Shown here piece by piece: positions 44,210 through 52,785 of a DNA stretch of 64,000 nucleotides. Under the pieces are notes generated by a model. It saw only the letters and a program-made list of their open reading frames with translations, searched no databases and was not told the origin of the DNA. The DNA lies in contig NZ_AUFG01000011.1 in the NCBI RefSeq assembly GCF_000426385.1, forward strand, positions 1-64,000, in the 5' to 3' direction. Each line of letters opens with the position of its first letter. Position 1 is the stretch's first letter. The position numbers and the translations under genes were made by a program. This DNA comes from Arsenicicoccus bolidensis DSM 15745 (GTDB lineage: Bacteria > Actinomycetota > Actinomycetes > Actinomycetales > Dermatophilaceae).

Positions 44210-45849
44210 CGCTGCTCTCCCTCGGGCTGCTCGGTGCTGCCGTGGGCACGCTGGTCGGACGCCCGGTGGGCATCGGTGGACGGGTCGCGCCCACGGTCGG
44301 CGGGGTCCCCGGCCGGCTGGTCGCCGTCACCGCGCTCGCGGGCCCACCAGTCGCGGAAGGACTCCGTCGGCAGCATCTGCACGTCCCGCGCGTTGGTCCA
44401 CTTCGACGCCGGCCACGGCAGCGTCCCGAAGTGGTCGAACCGCGACCCCAGCACGCGCCCCGCCAGGCCGGAGCCCTTCATGGCGGCGCCCCAGCGGCGG
44501 TGGTCGGCCATCATCCACGACGCCGTCCGCATCACGCCGGCCTCGGAGTGCGGCATCCGGTCGGCCTTCTTGGCCTCGACGACCTTGCCGCGCATGTGGA
44601 CCAGCATCTTCGGTATGTCGATGCGCACCGGGCACACGTCGAAACAGGCGCCGCACAGCGAGGAGGCGTACGGCAGCGACCGGTCGACGGCGGAGGCCGT
44701 GCCGCGGAGCTGCGGCGTCAGCACGGCGCCGATCGGCCCGGGATAGACCGAGCCGTAGGCGTGGCCGCCGACCTTCTCGTAGACGGGGCACACGTTGAGG
44801 CAGGCCGAGCAGCGGATGCAGCGCAGCGCGGTGCGCCCGAAGTCGTCGGCCAGCACCGTGGTGCGCCCATTGTCGAGCAGGACGACGTGCATCTGCTGCG
44901 GTCCGTCGCCGGGCGTCGGCCCCGTCCACAGCGAGGTGTAGGGGTTCATCCGCTCGGCCGTCGAGGACCGGGGGAGCAGCTGCAGGAAGACCTCGAGGTC
45001 GGCGAAGGTCGGCACGACCTTCTCGATCCCGACGACCGAGATCAGCGTCTCGGGGAGGGTGAGGCACATGCGGCCGTTGCCCTCGGACTCGACCACGCAC
45101 AGCGTGCCCGTCTCGGCCACGGCGAAGTTCGCGCCGGAGATCGCGACCTTGGCCCGCAGGAACTTCTCCCGCAGGTGCAGGCGGGCGGCACCCGCGAGGT
45201 GGGCTGGCTCGGTGTCCAGGTCGTCCGGAGCCGGTCGCCCGTAGTCCGCCATCTCGTCGAGGAAGATCTCGCGGACCTCGGCGCGGTTGCGGTGGATGGC
45301 GGGGACGAGGAAGTGCGAGGGGCGGTCGTGCCCCAGCTGCACGATGAGCTCGGCCAGGTCGGTCTCCCAGGCGGCGATGCCCGCGGCCTCGAGGGCCTCG
45401 TTCATCTCGATCTCCTGGGTGGCCATGGACTTGACCTTGACCACCTCCGGGGGGACCTGACGCCCCTCGGGGTCCACCTGGGGCGGCTCGTCGCGCAGGG
45501 CGTCGCGCACCAGGCCGACGATGATCCGGTTGGCCTCCTCGGCGTCGCTCGCCCAGTGGACGGTCGTGCCGGCGCGGGTGAGGGACTCCTCGAGCTGCAG
45601 CAGGTAGTGGTCGAGGTGCCGCAGGGTGCGGTCCTTGATCTCCTCGCCGGCCACCCGCATCTGCTCCCAGTCGGGGCGCTCGGCGACGACGCGGGCGCGC
45701 TTGTCGCGGATGGTGGTCATCGCGTGGTGGAGGTTCTTGCGCTGCACGGGGTTCGCGAGCTCTCGGCGCGCCGCGGCCGGGAAGGGCGGTGAGTCGACGA
45801 GCTCGCCCGTGGGCGGCGCGGGGGTGAGGCGGTGGGCGGGCTTCGTCAT
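44206..45849 (-). CDS. lutB: L-lactate utilization iron-sulfur protein LutB
   Basis: 547 residues. N-terminal LUD domain with VKVKSMATQEIEMNEAL and FAVAETGTLCVVESEGN, then a ferredoxin-like domain with two 4Fe-4S sites (CIRCSACLNVCPVY and CGACFDVCPVR), then a C-terminal DUF3390-like stretch (FDHFGTLPWP). The tail of about 40 residues is Asp/Arg/Gly-rich and unique. ATG 45849 overlaps the lutA stop, and its stop overlaps the lutC start, each by 4 bp, so lutABC is one translational unit. The upstream open frame is shadow over lutA. Confidence 0.94.
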   Translation of the reverse strand: MTKPAHRLTPAPPTGELVDSPPFPAAARRELANPVQRKNLHHAMTTIRDKRARVVAERPDWEQMRVAGEEIKDRTLRHLDHYLLQLEESLTRAGTTVHWASDAEEANRIIVGLVRDALRDEPPQVDPEGRQVPPEVVKVKSMATQEIEMNEALEAAGIAAWETDLAELIVQLGHDRPSHFLVPAIHRNRAEVREIFLDEMADYGRPAPDDLDTEPAHLAGAARLHLREKFLRAKVAISGANFAVAETGTLCVVESEGNGRMCLTLPETLISVVGIEKVVPTFADLEVFLQLLPRSSTAERMNPYTSLWTGPTPGDGPQQMHVVLLDNGRTTVLADDFGRTALRCIRCSACLNVCPVYEKVGGHAYGSVYPGPIGAVLTPQLRGTASAVDRSLPYASSLCGACFDVCPVRIDIPKMLVHMRGKVVEAKKADRMPHSEAGVMRTASWMMADHRRWGAAMKGSGLAGRVLGSRFDHFGTLPWPASKWTNARDVQMLPTESFRDWWARERGDGDQPAGDPADRGRDPSTDAHRASDQRAHGSTEQPEGEQR

Positions 45850-46619
45850 ACGAGCTCCTCCATGGACTCCTCGGTGCTGGCGAGCACCTCGGCCAGATGG
45901 ATGGTGCGGATGCCGGTGCGCTGGCGGGCGAGCACGCCGCCGATGCTCATGAGGCAGCTGTTGTCGCCGGCGATGACGTACTCGGCGTCGGTGTCGGCGA
46001 TGTGGCGGGCCTTGTCGGCGGTCATCGCGACCGAGACGTCGGAGTTCTTGAGCGCGAAGGTGCCGCCGAAGCCGCAGCAGCGGTCGGCGTCCGGCAGCTC
46101 GACCAGGTCGATGCCCCGGACCGCGCGCAGCAGCTGGTAGGGGCGGTCCCCGACCTTGGTGATGCGCAGCGAGTGGCAGGTCGGGTGGTAGGTGACCCGG
46201 TGCGGGAAGTAGGCGCCCACGTCGGTGACGCCGAGGACGTCGACGAGCAGCTCGGGCAGGTCGTAGGTCTTGGCCACGACGTCGGCCACGCGGCGCTGCA
46301 GCTCGGTGCTGCCCTCCCGCTCCGCGAGCATCGGGTGCTGCTCGCGGACGGACCCGATGCACGAGCCGGACGGGCCCACGACGTAGTCGTAGCGCTCGAA
46401 CGCCGCGAGGAAGGTGCGGACCGTCGGCAGCGCCTCGTCGAGGTATCCGGTGTTGGTGAACATCTGCCCGCAGCAGGTCTGCTCGCGCGGGAAGACGACC
46501 TCGCACCCCAGCCGCTCCAGCAGCCGGACCACGGCCTTGGGCGTGCTGGGATACATGGTGTCGTTGACGCAGGTGGCGAACAGCGCGACGGTCTTGCCCT
46601 CGCCCGGTCTGGTGGTCAT
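45846..46619 (-). CDS. lutA: L-lactate utilization protein LutA (CCG-domain protein)
   Basis: 257 residues with two CCG domains: FPREQTCCGQMFTNTGY and LPDADRCCGFGGTFALK, plus VTYHPTCHSLR. CCG domains bind Fe-S clusters in heterodisulfide-reductase-like and lactate-oxidising complexes. MTTRPGEGKTVALFATCVNDTMYP is the normal N terminus; ATG 46619 was chosen within a long shadow frame. It lies 83 bp after lldP, and its 3' end overlaps lutB. The LUD proteins follow, completing the flavin-independent L-lactate dehydrogenase. Confidence 0.94.
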   Translation of the reverse strand: MTTRPGEGKTVALFATCVNDTMYPSTPKAVVRLLERLGCEVVFPREQTCCGQMFTNTGYLDEALPTVRTFLAAFERYDYVVGPSGSCIGSVREQHPMLAEREGSTELQRRVADVVAKTYDLPELLVDVLGVTDVGAYFPHRVTYHPTCHSLRITKVGDRPYQLLRAVRGIDLVELPDADRCCGFGGTFALKNSDVSVAMTADKARHIADTDAEYVIAGDNSCLMSIGGVLARQRTGIRTIHLAEVLASTEESMEELV

Positions 46620-46702
46620 CGTGCCTCCCTCGGTGGGTTCTTCGACGGTATGACGGACCCCGCCCGCCCGCTCGCCGGGGGACGTCTCGGGCGCGGCGGA
46701 GG

Positions 46703-48388
46703 TCACGGGAGCATCCAGGACAGGACCGGCGTGGACTGCAGGCCGACGAGCAGGCAGAGCACGACGAGCAGGCCGAGGCTCCACCAGATCACGCGGCGCA
46801 GGATCTCGGACTCGCGGCCGAGCAGGCCGACCGCCGTGGCCGCGATGGTGAGGTTCTGGGGGCTGACCATCTTGCCGACGACGCCGCCGGAGGTGTTGGC
46901 GGCGACGAGCAGGGTCGGGTCGATCCCGGCGTGCTTGCCGGCCGTCTGCTGCAGCGTCGCGAAGAGCGCGTTGGCGCTGGTGTCCGAGCCGGTGACGGCG
47001 GTGCCGAGCCAGCCGAGGACGGGGGAGAAGAACGCGAACGCGGCGCCGGTGCCCGCGATCCAGGTGCCGATCGTGATCGTCTGGCCCGACAGGTTCATGA
47101 CATAGGCGAGGGACAGCACCGAGGCGATGGTGAGCATCGAGAAGCGCAGCTTGTGGGCGGTCTCGGTGAGCTGACGGACGGTGTCGCGGGCGCTGACCTT
47201 GTAGACGAGGGCGATGATCACCGTGCTGATCAGGAGCATCGTGCCGGGGCTGGACAGCCACTGGAAGGTGTAGACGGTGGAGCCGTTGACCTTGCCCGCC
47301 GCGTTGAGGACGTGCCCGTCGAGACCGGGCCAGGGGATCTTGACGTCCGTGCCGGCGAGCCAGGTCTTGACCGGGCCGACCAGCTTGGACAGGGAGAACA
47401 CGGCGATCACGAGGAGGTAGGGGAACAGCGCCATCACGATGCGCGAGGCGGGCAGGTGGCTCGCGGCGGGCAGGTCGGAGGAGCTGGGCAGCTGGGCGCG
47501 CTGCTCGTCGGTCATGTCGGCGCGCTCCTGCTGCTTCTCGGCGCTCATGCGCTCGAGGGCGGCGTCGCGGCCCTCGGGCTGCCAGAAGCGGAGCATCACG
47601 ACGGCGGCGGCGAGGCCGACCAGCGACGCGATGATGTCGGTGAGCTCGACCGAGACCCAGGTGGCGGAGATCCACTGCGCGACGGCGAACGCGACGCCGG
47701 TGACCAGGGCGATCGGCCAGGTCTGGCGCAGACCTCGGCGCCCGTCGGCCAGGAAGACGAGGAACAGCGGCACGAACAGCGCCAGCACCGGGGTCTGGTG
47801 ACCGACGTAGGCGCCGATCTCCGTGTAGGGGATCTTGGTGAGGTTGCCGGCCGTGATGATGGGGATCGCGATGGCGCCGAACGCGACCGGGGCGGTGTTG
47901 GCCAGCAGGACCACGGTGGCGGCGCGCAGGGCCGAGAAGCCGACGGCCATGAGCATCACGCCGGTGATGGCGACCGGGGCGCCGAAGCCGGCGAGCGCCT
48001 CGAGCAGCCCGCCGAAGCAGAAGGCGATGAGGATCGCCTGGATGCGCGGGTCGTCGCTGATGATGTTGAACACCGCACGCAGGTCCTCGAACCGTCCGCT
48101 CACCACGGTGACCTGGTAGAGGACGATGGCGGTGAAGACGATCCAGACGATGGGGAAGAGCCCGAAGATCGCGCCCTCGGTCGCGGACAGCAGGGCCAGG
48201 CCGACGGGCATCTTGAAGGCCAGCACCGCGACGACCAGGGCGACGGCGAGGGCGGTCAGGCCGGCCACGTGGGCCTTCCACCGCAGGGCGCCGAGGGTCA
48301 CGAAGATCGTGGCGAGGGGGAGGAGGGCCACGAGGGCCGACAGCAGGAGGCTGCCTCCGACGGGATCCAGGTCGGGGCGGAAGGTCAT
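46703..48388 (-). CDS. lldP: L-lactate permease
   Basis: 561 residues, about 12-14 transmembrane segments. LldP family signatures: SATEGAIFGLFPIVWIVFTAI in two parts, FCFGGLLEALAGFGAPVAI, ANTAPVAFGAI, and near the end FSPVLGWLGTAVTGSDTSANALF in two parts followed by SGGVVGKMVSPQNLTIA. It imports lactate and glycolate with protons. ATG 48388 has GGAG five bases upstream. First gene of lldP-lutABC, transcribed from a promoter with two FadR-type operators and divergent from the regulator gene. Confidence 0.96.
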   Translation of the reverse strand: MTFRPDLDPVGGSLLLSALVALLPLATIFVTLGALRWKAHVAGLTALAVALVVAVLAFKMPVGLALLSATEGAIFGLFPIVWIVFTAIVLYQVTVVSGRFEDLRAVFNIISDDPRIQAILIAFCFGGLLEALAGFGAPVAITGVMLMAVGFSALRAATVVLLANTAPVAFGAIAIPIITAGNLTKIPYTEIGAYVGHQTPVLALFVPLFLVFLADGRRGLRQTWPIALVTGVAFAVAQWISATWVSVELTDIIASLVGLAAAVVMLRFWQPEGRDAALERMSAEKQQERADMTDEQRAQLPSSSDLPAASHLPASRIVMALFPYLLVIAVFSLSKLVGPVKTWLAGTDVKIPWPGLDGHVLNAAGKVNGSTVYTFQWLSSPGTMLLISTVIIALVYKVSARDTVRQLTETAHKLRFSMLTIASVLSLAYVMNLSGQTITIGTWIAGTGAAFAFFSPVLGWLGTAVTGSDTSANALFATLQQTAGKHAGIDPTLLVAANTSGGVVGKMVSPQNLTIAATAVGLLGRESEILRRVIWWSLGLLVVLCLLVGLQSTPVLSWMLP

Positions 48389-48435
48389 GGGAACTCCATC
48401 GTTCTCAGGTCGGGCGAGGGCTCGGCCGACACCTG

Positions 48436-48484
48436 TGGTCAGACCATTACCGCTCACTATGAGGTGTGGTCGGACCATTTGCAA
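48436..48484 (-). promoter_or_regulatory. lldP promoter with two FadR-type operators
   Basis: On the minus strand, TTGCAA (48479-48484), a 17-bp spacer and CATAGT (48456-48461) make a good promoter. Operator TGGTCCGACCA (48467-48477) lies inside the spacer, and TGGTCTGACCA (48436-48446) lies just downstream of the start point. Both are perfect TGGTnnnACCA palindromes. Their centres are 31 bp apart, about three helical turns, which suits cooperative binding by a GntR/FadR-type dimer. Confidence 0.75.
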
Positions 48485-48531
48485 GGGCTGCAACGCCATG
48501 AACGATCCACGCGACTGCGACAATGACCGAC

Positions 48532-49266
48532 ATGAAGGCCTACGAGTCCGTCGTGCACCACGTCGAGTCCGGCATCCTCGCCGGCTCGTTGCGGGTCGGT
48601 GCGCACCTCCCGCCCGAGCGCGACCTGGCCGTGGAGCTGGGCGTGAGCCGGTCGGCGGTCCGGGAGGGGATCCGCGCGCTGGAGGCCCAGGGGCTCGTCT
48701 CGTCCGCGGTCGGTGCCGGCAACGACGCGGGCACCCGCATCACCGACCAGCGCAGCGAGGCCCTCAGCAGGCTGCTGCGCCTGCACGTCGCGCTCGCGAA
48801 GTACCCCGTCGACGAGGTCGTCGAGGCCCGCGTGGCCCTGGAGCGGTCCAGCCTGGCGCTCGCCGCCCAGCGGCTCGACGAGGAGTCGCGGCTGCGGCTG
48901 CGGGGACTGCTGGACCGTATGGCGGAGCCCGACACCACCCAGGACGAGTTCAACGCGCTGGACACGGACTTCCACGTCGTCCTCGCGGAGGTGGGGCGCA
49001 ACCGGCTGATGACCGACATGACGGTGGCCGTCCGCGAGTCGCTGCGCAGGCCGATCCTCGACGCCGAGCGCTCGCTGGGGGACTGGGACGGGTTCCGCGG
49101 CGAGCTGCAGGAGCACCACGAGGCGATCTACGCGGCCGTCGTCGACGGTGACCAGCGGCGTGCGGCCGACCTGGTCGAGGCCCACATCCGCGCGGCATAC
49201 GCGATCCTGCCCATCGTGCTCGACGGCGCCCCGGGGTCCACGCCTCCCGCCATTGGTCACCAATGA
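48532..49266 (+). CDS. GntR/FadR-family regulator, probably LldR-like
   Basis: 244 residues. N-terminal winged helix of the GntR family: SGSLRVGAHLPPERDLAVELGVSRSAVREGIRALEAQGLV (here as AGSLRVGAHLPPERDLA and VSRSAVREGIRALEAQGLV). A C-terminal FCD all-helical ligand domain follows, with LDTDFHVVLAEVGRN, ELQEHHEAIYAAV and VEAHI, whose His/Asp residues usually hold a metal that helps bind a carboxylate. It is divergent from lldP-lutABC and beside two FadR-type operators, so a lactate-responsive repressor is likely. ATG 48532 has GACAAT seven bases upstream (leaderless pattern); ATG 48523 is the alternative. The stop lies within the following inverted repeat. Confidence 0.85.
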   Translation: MKAYESVVHHVESGILAGSLRVGAHLPPERDLAVELGVSRSAVREGIRALEAQGLVSSAVGAGNDAGTRITDQRSEALSRLLRLHVALAKYPVDEVVEARVALERSSLALAAQRLDEESRLRLRGLLDRMAEPDTTQDEFNALDTDFHVVLAEVGRNRLMTDMTVAVRESLRRPILDAERSLGDWDGFRGELQEHHEAIYAAVVDGDQRRAADLVEAHIRAAYAILPIVLDGAPGSTPPAIGHQ

Positions 49267-49317
49267 CGTTCTCGGGGCTGTTTGGATCGTTCATATCCGC
49301 CACTGGTGACCAATGGC
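49249..49317. terminator. Inverted repeat between the GntR gene and the convergent GNAT gene
   Basis: Arms 49249-49265 and 49301-49317 pair over 17 bp with one mismatch, separated by 35 nt. Each arm is itself palindromic (ATTGGTCACCAAT and ACTGGTGACCAAT). The left arm includes the stop of the regulator gene. A terminator is most likely; a dimeric-protein operator is the alternative. Confidence 0.55.
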
Positions 49318-49349
49318 GCCGGGGCTTGGGGTGAGCTGCGTCCGCCGCG

Positions 49350-50003
49350 TCAGGCGAGGGCGGCGGTGAGGCGGATCTCGCGCAGCAGCTGCTCGTCCGT
49401 GTCGCCCTCGACGACGACGCGGTCGCGGTACGCGCTGTCGGGCGCGAAGCCCCCCGCCTCGAGGAAGCCTCGGGTGCCGGCGTCCTCGGCCGGGACCCAG
49501 GCGTAGGCGTGGGTGAATCCCGCGTCGCGCAGGAGGTCCACCACGGCGTTGAGCAGGCGTGAGCCGTGGCCCTGGTGTCGGGCGTCCGGGTGCACACCGA
49601 GCGTGAGGATCTCGCCGTCACCGTCCTCGGCGTCCGGGTCCTCGCACGGACCGAGCGCCGCGTAGCCCACCACCTGCGGCCCGGTGCACGACACGACGAG
49701 CACGTGCCGCGGCGACGGCGGCTGCTCCAGCGACGCCCGCCAGGCGCGGGCGAAGGGGAGGGGCTCGAAGCGCTCCAGCGTCTCCGCCGGCACCAGCCCC
49801 GCGAAGGCCTCCCGCCACACGGCCGACTGGACCGTGCCCACCGCCGGGGCGTCGTTGACGCGGGCCTGACGGACGCTGGCGTCGGCCGCGACGCCGGCCG
49901 ACCCCTCGAGGGGGTGGTCATGCCCGTGCTCGTGCTGGTGCCCGTGCTGGTGGTCGTGCCCGTGCTGGTGGTCATGCTGGTGGTCGTGCCCGTGGTCGCT
50001 CAC
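49350..50003 (-). CDS. GNAT acetyltransferase with His-rich N terminus
   Basis: 217 residues. The first 31 residues are almost only His, Asp, Gln and Gly ([20 protein letters not shown] and on), a strong metal-binding pattern. A GNAT domain follows: [64 protein letters not shown] (acetyl-CoA loop in [11 protein letters not shown]), and [11 protein letters not shown]. The acceptor is unknown. The His stretch is encoded by repeats of a TGGTCGTGCCCG-like unit at about 49918-49995. GTG 50003 starts the stretch; an internal start that drops it is not excluded. No metal-transport gene is directly adjacent. Confidence 0.85.
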   Translation of the reverse strand: MSDHGHDHQHDHQHGHDHQHGHQHEHGHDHPLEGSAGVAADASVRQARVNDAPAVGTVQSAVWREAFAGLVPAETLERFEPLPFARAWRASLEQPPSPRHVLVVSCTGPQVVGYAALGPCEDPDAEDGDGEILTLGVHPDARHQGHGSRLLNAVVDLLRDAGFTHAYAWVPAEDAGTRGFLEAGGFAPDSAYRDRVVVEGDTDEQLLREIRLTAALA

Positions 50004-50118
50004 CGACCGATCCTCTCAGACCGACATGCGAGCTACTGACCGGTATCGTGACGCAGCACACCTCGACCGGGCCCCCAGCCCTTTGCGGGTGCCGTCGCGG
50101 GCGAGGATACTGAGGCCC

Positions 50119-51171
50119 ATGTATGGCGACGACGTCATCGACCCGGACGAGCCGCTGAACGCGGCCGAGACCGACGACTACACCCAGGCCCGCGTGGCCT
50201 CGGCCGACGCGGACCGGGCCCCGGGTGACTCTGCGGCGTTCGACGAGCTCATCGCCCGGGACCTGCGGATCGAGCCCCGGGACGACATGCCGGACGGCTA
50301 CCGGCAGACGCTCATCCGCCAGATCGCGCAGCACGCGCACTCCGAGATCATCGGGATGCAGCCCGAGGGCAACTGGATCACCCGGGCCCCCAGCCTGCGT
50401 CGCAAGGCCATCCTCATCGCCAAGGTGCAGGACGAGGCCGGGCACGGGCTCTACCTCTACTCCGCCGCGGAGACCCTCGGCGTCGACAAGTCCGAGCTGC
50501 TCGACAAGCTGCACGCCGGCAAGCAGAAGTACTCCTCCATCTTCAACTACCCGACGCTCACCTGGGCCGACGTGGGCGCCATCGGCTGGCTGGTAGACGG
50601 CGCGGCGATCATGAACCAGGTGCCGCTGTGCCGGTGCTCCTACGGCCCCTACAGCCGCGCGATGATCCGCGTCTGCAAGGAGGAGTCCTTCCACCAGCGG
50701 CAGGGCTTCGAGATCCTGTGGGTGCTCGCTCGTGGCACCGACGAGCAGAAGGCCATGGCCCAGGACGCCGCCAACCGGTGGTGGTGGCCGGCCCTGATGA
50801 TGTTCGGCCCCGAGGACTCCGGCGAGGCGGCCCAGCAGGGCCACACCGCGCAGAACATGGCGTGGGGGATCAAGCGGTTCAGCAACGACGACCTGCGCCA
50901 GAAGTTCGTCGACATGACGGTCCCGCAGGCGCAGAAGCTCGGCATCACCCTCCCCGACCCCGACCTGCGCTGGAACGACGAGCGCGGCCACTGGGACTTC
51001 GGCCGGATCGACTGGGAGGAGTTCTGGCGGGTGCTCAAGGGCGACGGGCCGTGCAACGCCGAGCGAATGAGCAACCGGATCAAGGCTCACGAGGACGGGG
51101 CGTGGGTGCGAGAGGCCGCCAACGCGTATGCCGCCAAGCAGGCCTCCCGCTCGAAGGAGAGTGCCGCATGA
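50119..51171 (+). CDS. paaA: Phenylacetyl-CoA epoxidase catalytic subunit PaaA
   Basis: 350 residues. Di-iron oxygenase subunit that forms ring-1,2-epoxyphenylacetyl-CoA. Bacterial multicomponent monooxygenase fold with iron ligands in [21 protein letters not shown] and [11 protein letters not shown], plus [13 protein letters not shown] and [12 protein letters not shown], all conserved in PaaA. GATACT seven bases before ATG 50119 supports this start. First gene of paaABCDE; every following junction overlaps. The ligase PaaK and the downstream PaaG/Z genes are not in this window. Confidence 0.96.
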   Translation: MYGDDVIDPDEPLNAAETDDYTQARVASADADRAPGDSAAFDELIARDLRIEPRDDMPDGYRQTLIRQIAQHAHSEIIGMQPEGNWITRAPSLRRKAILIAKVQDEAGHGLYLYSAAETLGVDKSELLDKLHAGKQKYSSIFNYPTLTWADVGAIGWLVDGAAIMNQVPLCRCSYGPYSRAMIRVCKEESFHQRQGFEILWVLARGTDEQKAMAQDAANRWWWPALMMFGPEDSGEAAQQGHTAQNMAWGIKRFSNDDLRQKFVDMTVPQAQKLGITLPDPDLRWNDERGHWDFGRIDWEEFWRVLKGDGPCNAERMSNRIKAHEDGAWVREAANAYAAKQASRSKESAA

Positions 51172-51455
51172 GCGAGGCCACCTGGCCCCTGTTCGAGGTC
51201 TTCGTCCGCGCCAAGCGAGGCCTGTCCCACGTCCACGTGGGGTCCCTGCACGCGCCCGACGCGACCATGGCGCTCCACAACGCCCGTGACCTCTACACCC
51301 GTCGTCAGGAGGGCGTGTCGATCTGGGTCGTGGAGGCCGACAGCATCACGGCGTCCAGCCCGGACGAGCGCGGCTCCTTCTTCGACCCGAGCGCCGACAA
51401 GGTCTACCGCCACCCGACGTTCTACGACGTGCCGGAGGACGTGGAGTACCTATGA
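51168..51455 (+). CDS. paaB: Phenylacetyl-CoA epoxidase subunit PaaB
   Basis: 95 residues, the standard size. Begins [31 protein letters not shown] (two conserved parts), with [18 protein letters not shown] and the C-terminal [16 protein letters not shown]. PaaB bridges PaaAC heterodimers in the epoxidase. ATG 51168 overlaps the paaA stop, and the stop overlaps the paaC start, each by 4 bp. Confidence 0.96.
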   Translation: MSEATWPLFEVFVRAKRGLSHVHVGSLHAPDATMALHNARDLYTRRQEGVSIWVVEADSITASSPDERGSFFDPSADKVYRHPTFYDVPEDVEYL

Positions 51456-52255
51456 GCGCCAGCACCGTCGCGGGACCCTCGTCCCCGCCCCCTCCCGGCA
51501 CGTCCGGGACCCTCGCCGACTACGTCCTCGGCCTCGCCGACGACGCCCTCGTCTACACCCAGCGCCTGGGGGAGTGGGTCGCCGACGCCCCCGCCATCGA
51601 GGAGGACATGGCGCTCGGCAACATCGCGCTCGACCTGCTCGGCCAGGCCCGCAGCCTGCTGACCTACGCCGGCTCGCTCGACGGGACCGGGCGCTCCGAG
51701 GACGACCTCGCCTACCTGCGCGACGAGCGTGAGTTCCGCAGCGTCCACCTCGTCGAGATGGAGCGCGGCGACTTCGGCGTCGAGATGGCGCGGCTGCTGT
51801 GGTTCTCCACCACCCGCCTCGCGATCATGCAGCGGCTCGCGCGCTCCGAGGACGAGACCCTGCGCGGCGTCGCCGGCAAGGCCGTCAAGGAGCTGGCCTA
51901 CCACCGCGACCACGCCCGCAACTGGGTCGTCCGCCTCGGCGACGGCACCGAGGAGTCGCACCGGCGGATGCAGGAGGCGCTCGCGGTCGTCGAGCCCTAT
52001 GTCACCGAGCTGTTCGTCGACGACCACGCTGCCGTCGCGGCGGCGGGGTCCGGCGCCGGCGTGCGGCCGAGCGAGGTCGAGGACGAGGTGCGCTCGTATG
52101 TCGAGGGCGTGCTCGCCGAGGCGACGCTGCGTCCGGCCGACCCGTCCCGCTGGACGGCGCGCGACGGGCGCCGCGGCATCCACTCCCGGCCGATGGGCTA
52201 CCTGCTCGCCGAGATGCAGCACATCGCGCGCTCGCACCCCGGCGCCACCTGGTGA
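51452..52255 (+). CDS. paaC: Phenylacetyl-CoA epoxidase structural subunit PaaC
   Basis: 267 residues. Ferritin-like partner of PaaA that lacks the full iron site. Conserved segments are LADDALVYTQRLGEWVADAP, EEDMALGNIALDLLGQAR, AYLRDEREFRSVHLVE and KAVKELAYHRDHARNWVVRLGDG in two parts. A Pro/Ser-rich stretch of about 15 residues precedes the domain. Start at ATG 51452 overlapping paaB; the stop overlaps the paaD GTG by 4 bp. Confidence 0.95.
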   Translation: MSASTVAGPSSPPPPGTSGTLADYVLGLADDALVYTQRLGEWVADAPAIEEDMALGNIALDLLGQARSLLTYAGSLDGTGRSEDDLAYLRDEREFRSVHLVEMERGDFGVEMARLLWFSTTRLAIMQRLARSEDETLRGVAGKAVKELAYHRDHARNWVVRLGDGTEESHRRMQEALAVVEPYVTELFVDDHAAVAAAGSGAGVRPSEVEDEVRSYVEGVLAEATLRPADPSRWTARDGRRGIHSRPMGYLLAEMQHIARSHPGATW

Positions 52256-52785
52256 CGGCGATGCAGGCGGCGGCGCGGCCCGGCAGCTTCGCGTCCACCC
52301 AGGTCGCGGACGCCATACGGGCCATCCCCGACCCCGAGATCCCGGTCATCTCCATCGACGACCTCGGCATCGTGCGGTCGGTCGAGCTCGACGAGGAGCG
52401 GCGCCTGGTGCGCGTCGTCATCAGCCCGACCTACTCCGGCTGCCCCGCCATGGGCCTGATCGAGGACCTCGTGCGCCACGAGGCGACGCGCGCCGGCCTG
52501 TCGGCGGAGGTCGTCACCCAGCTCTCGCCGGCGTGGAGCACCGACTGGATGAGCGAGCGCGGTCGGGAGCGGCTGCGCGAGTTCGGTATCGCCCCGCCCA
52601 CCGCCGGCGCGGCCGGGGGCACCGACGGACCGGTGCCAGTGCAGCTGACCCGGCACCAGGTGCGCTGCCCTCGTTGTGGCAGCGACCAGACCACGGAGGT
52701 GGCCCGGTTCGGGTCCACCGCCTGCAAGGCGTTGCGCCGGTGCGACGCCTGTCGTGAGCCCTTCGACGAGTTCAAGGTGATCTGA
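52252..52785 (+). CDS. paaD: Phenylacetate degradation protein PaaD (Fe-S assembly type)
   Basis: 177 residues. N-terminal MIP18/DUF59 domain (IPDPEIPVISIDDLGIVRSV, SPTYSGCPAMGLIEDLV) and a C-terminal zinc ribbon with CPRCGSDQT, STACKALRRCDAC and PFDEFKVI. PaaD is needed for maturation of the epoxidase. The GTG start at 52252 overlaps the paaC stop; ATG 52261 is an alternative. The stop shares one base with the paaE ATG. Confidence 0.93.
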   Translation: MTAMQAAARPGSFASTQVADAIRAIPDPEIPVISIDDLGIVRSVELDEERRLVRVVISPTYSGCPAMGLIEDLVRHEATRAGLSAEVVTQLSPAWSTDWMSERGRERLREFGIAPPTAGAAGGTDGPVPVQLTRHQVRCPRCGSDQTTEVARFGSTACKALRRCDACREPFDEFKVI

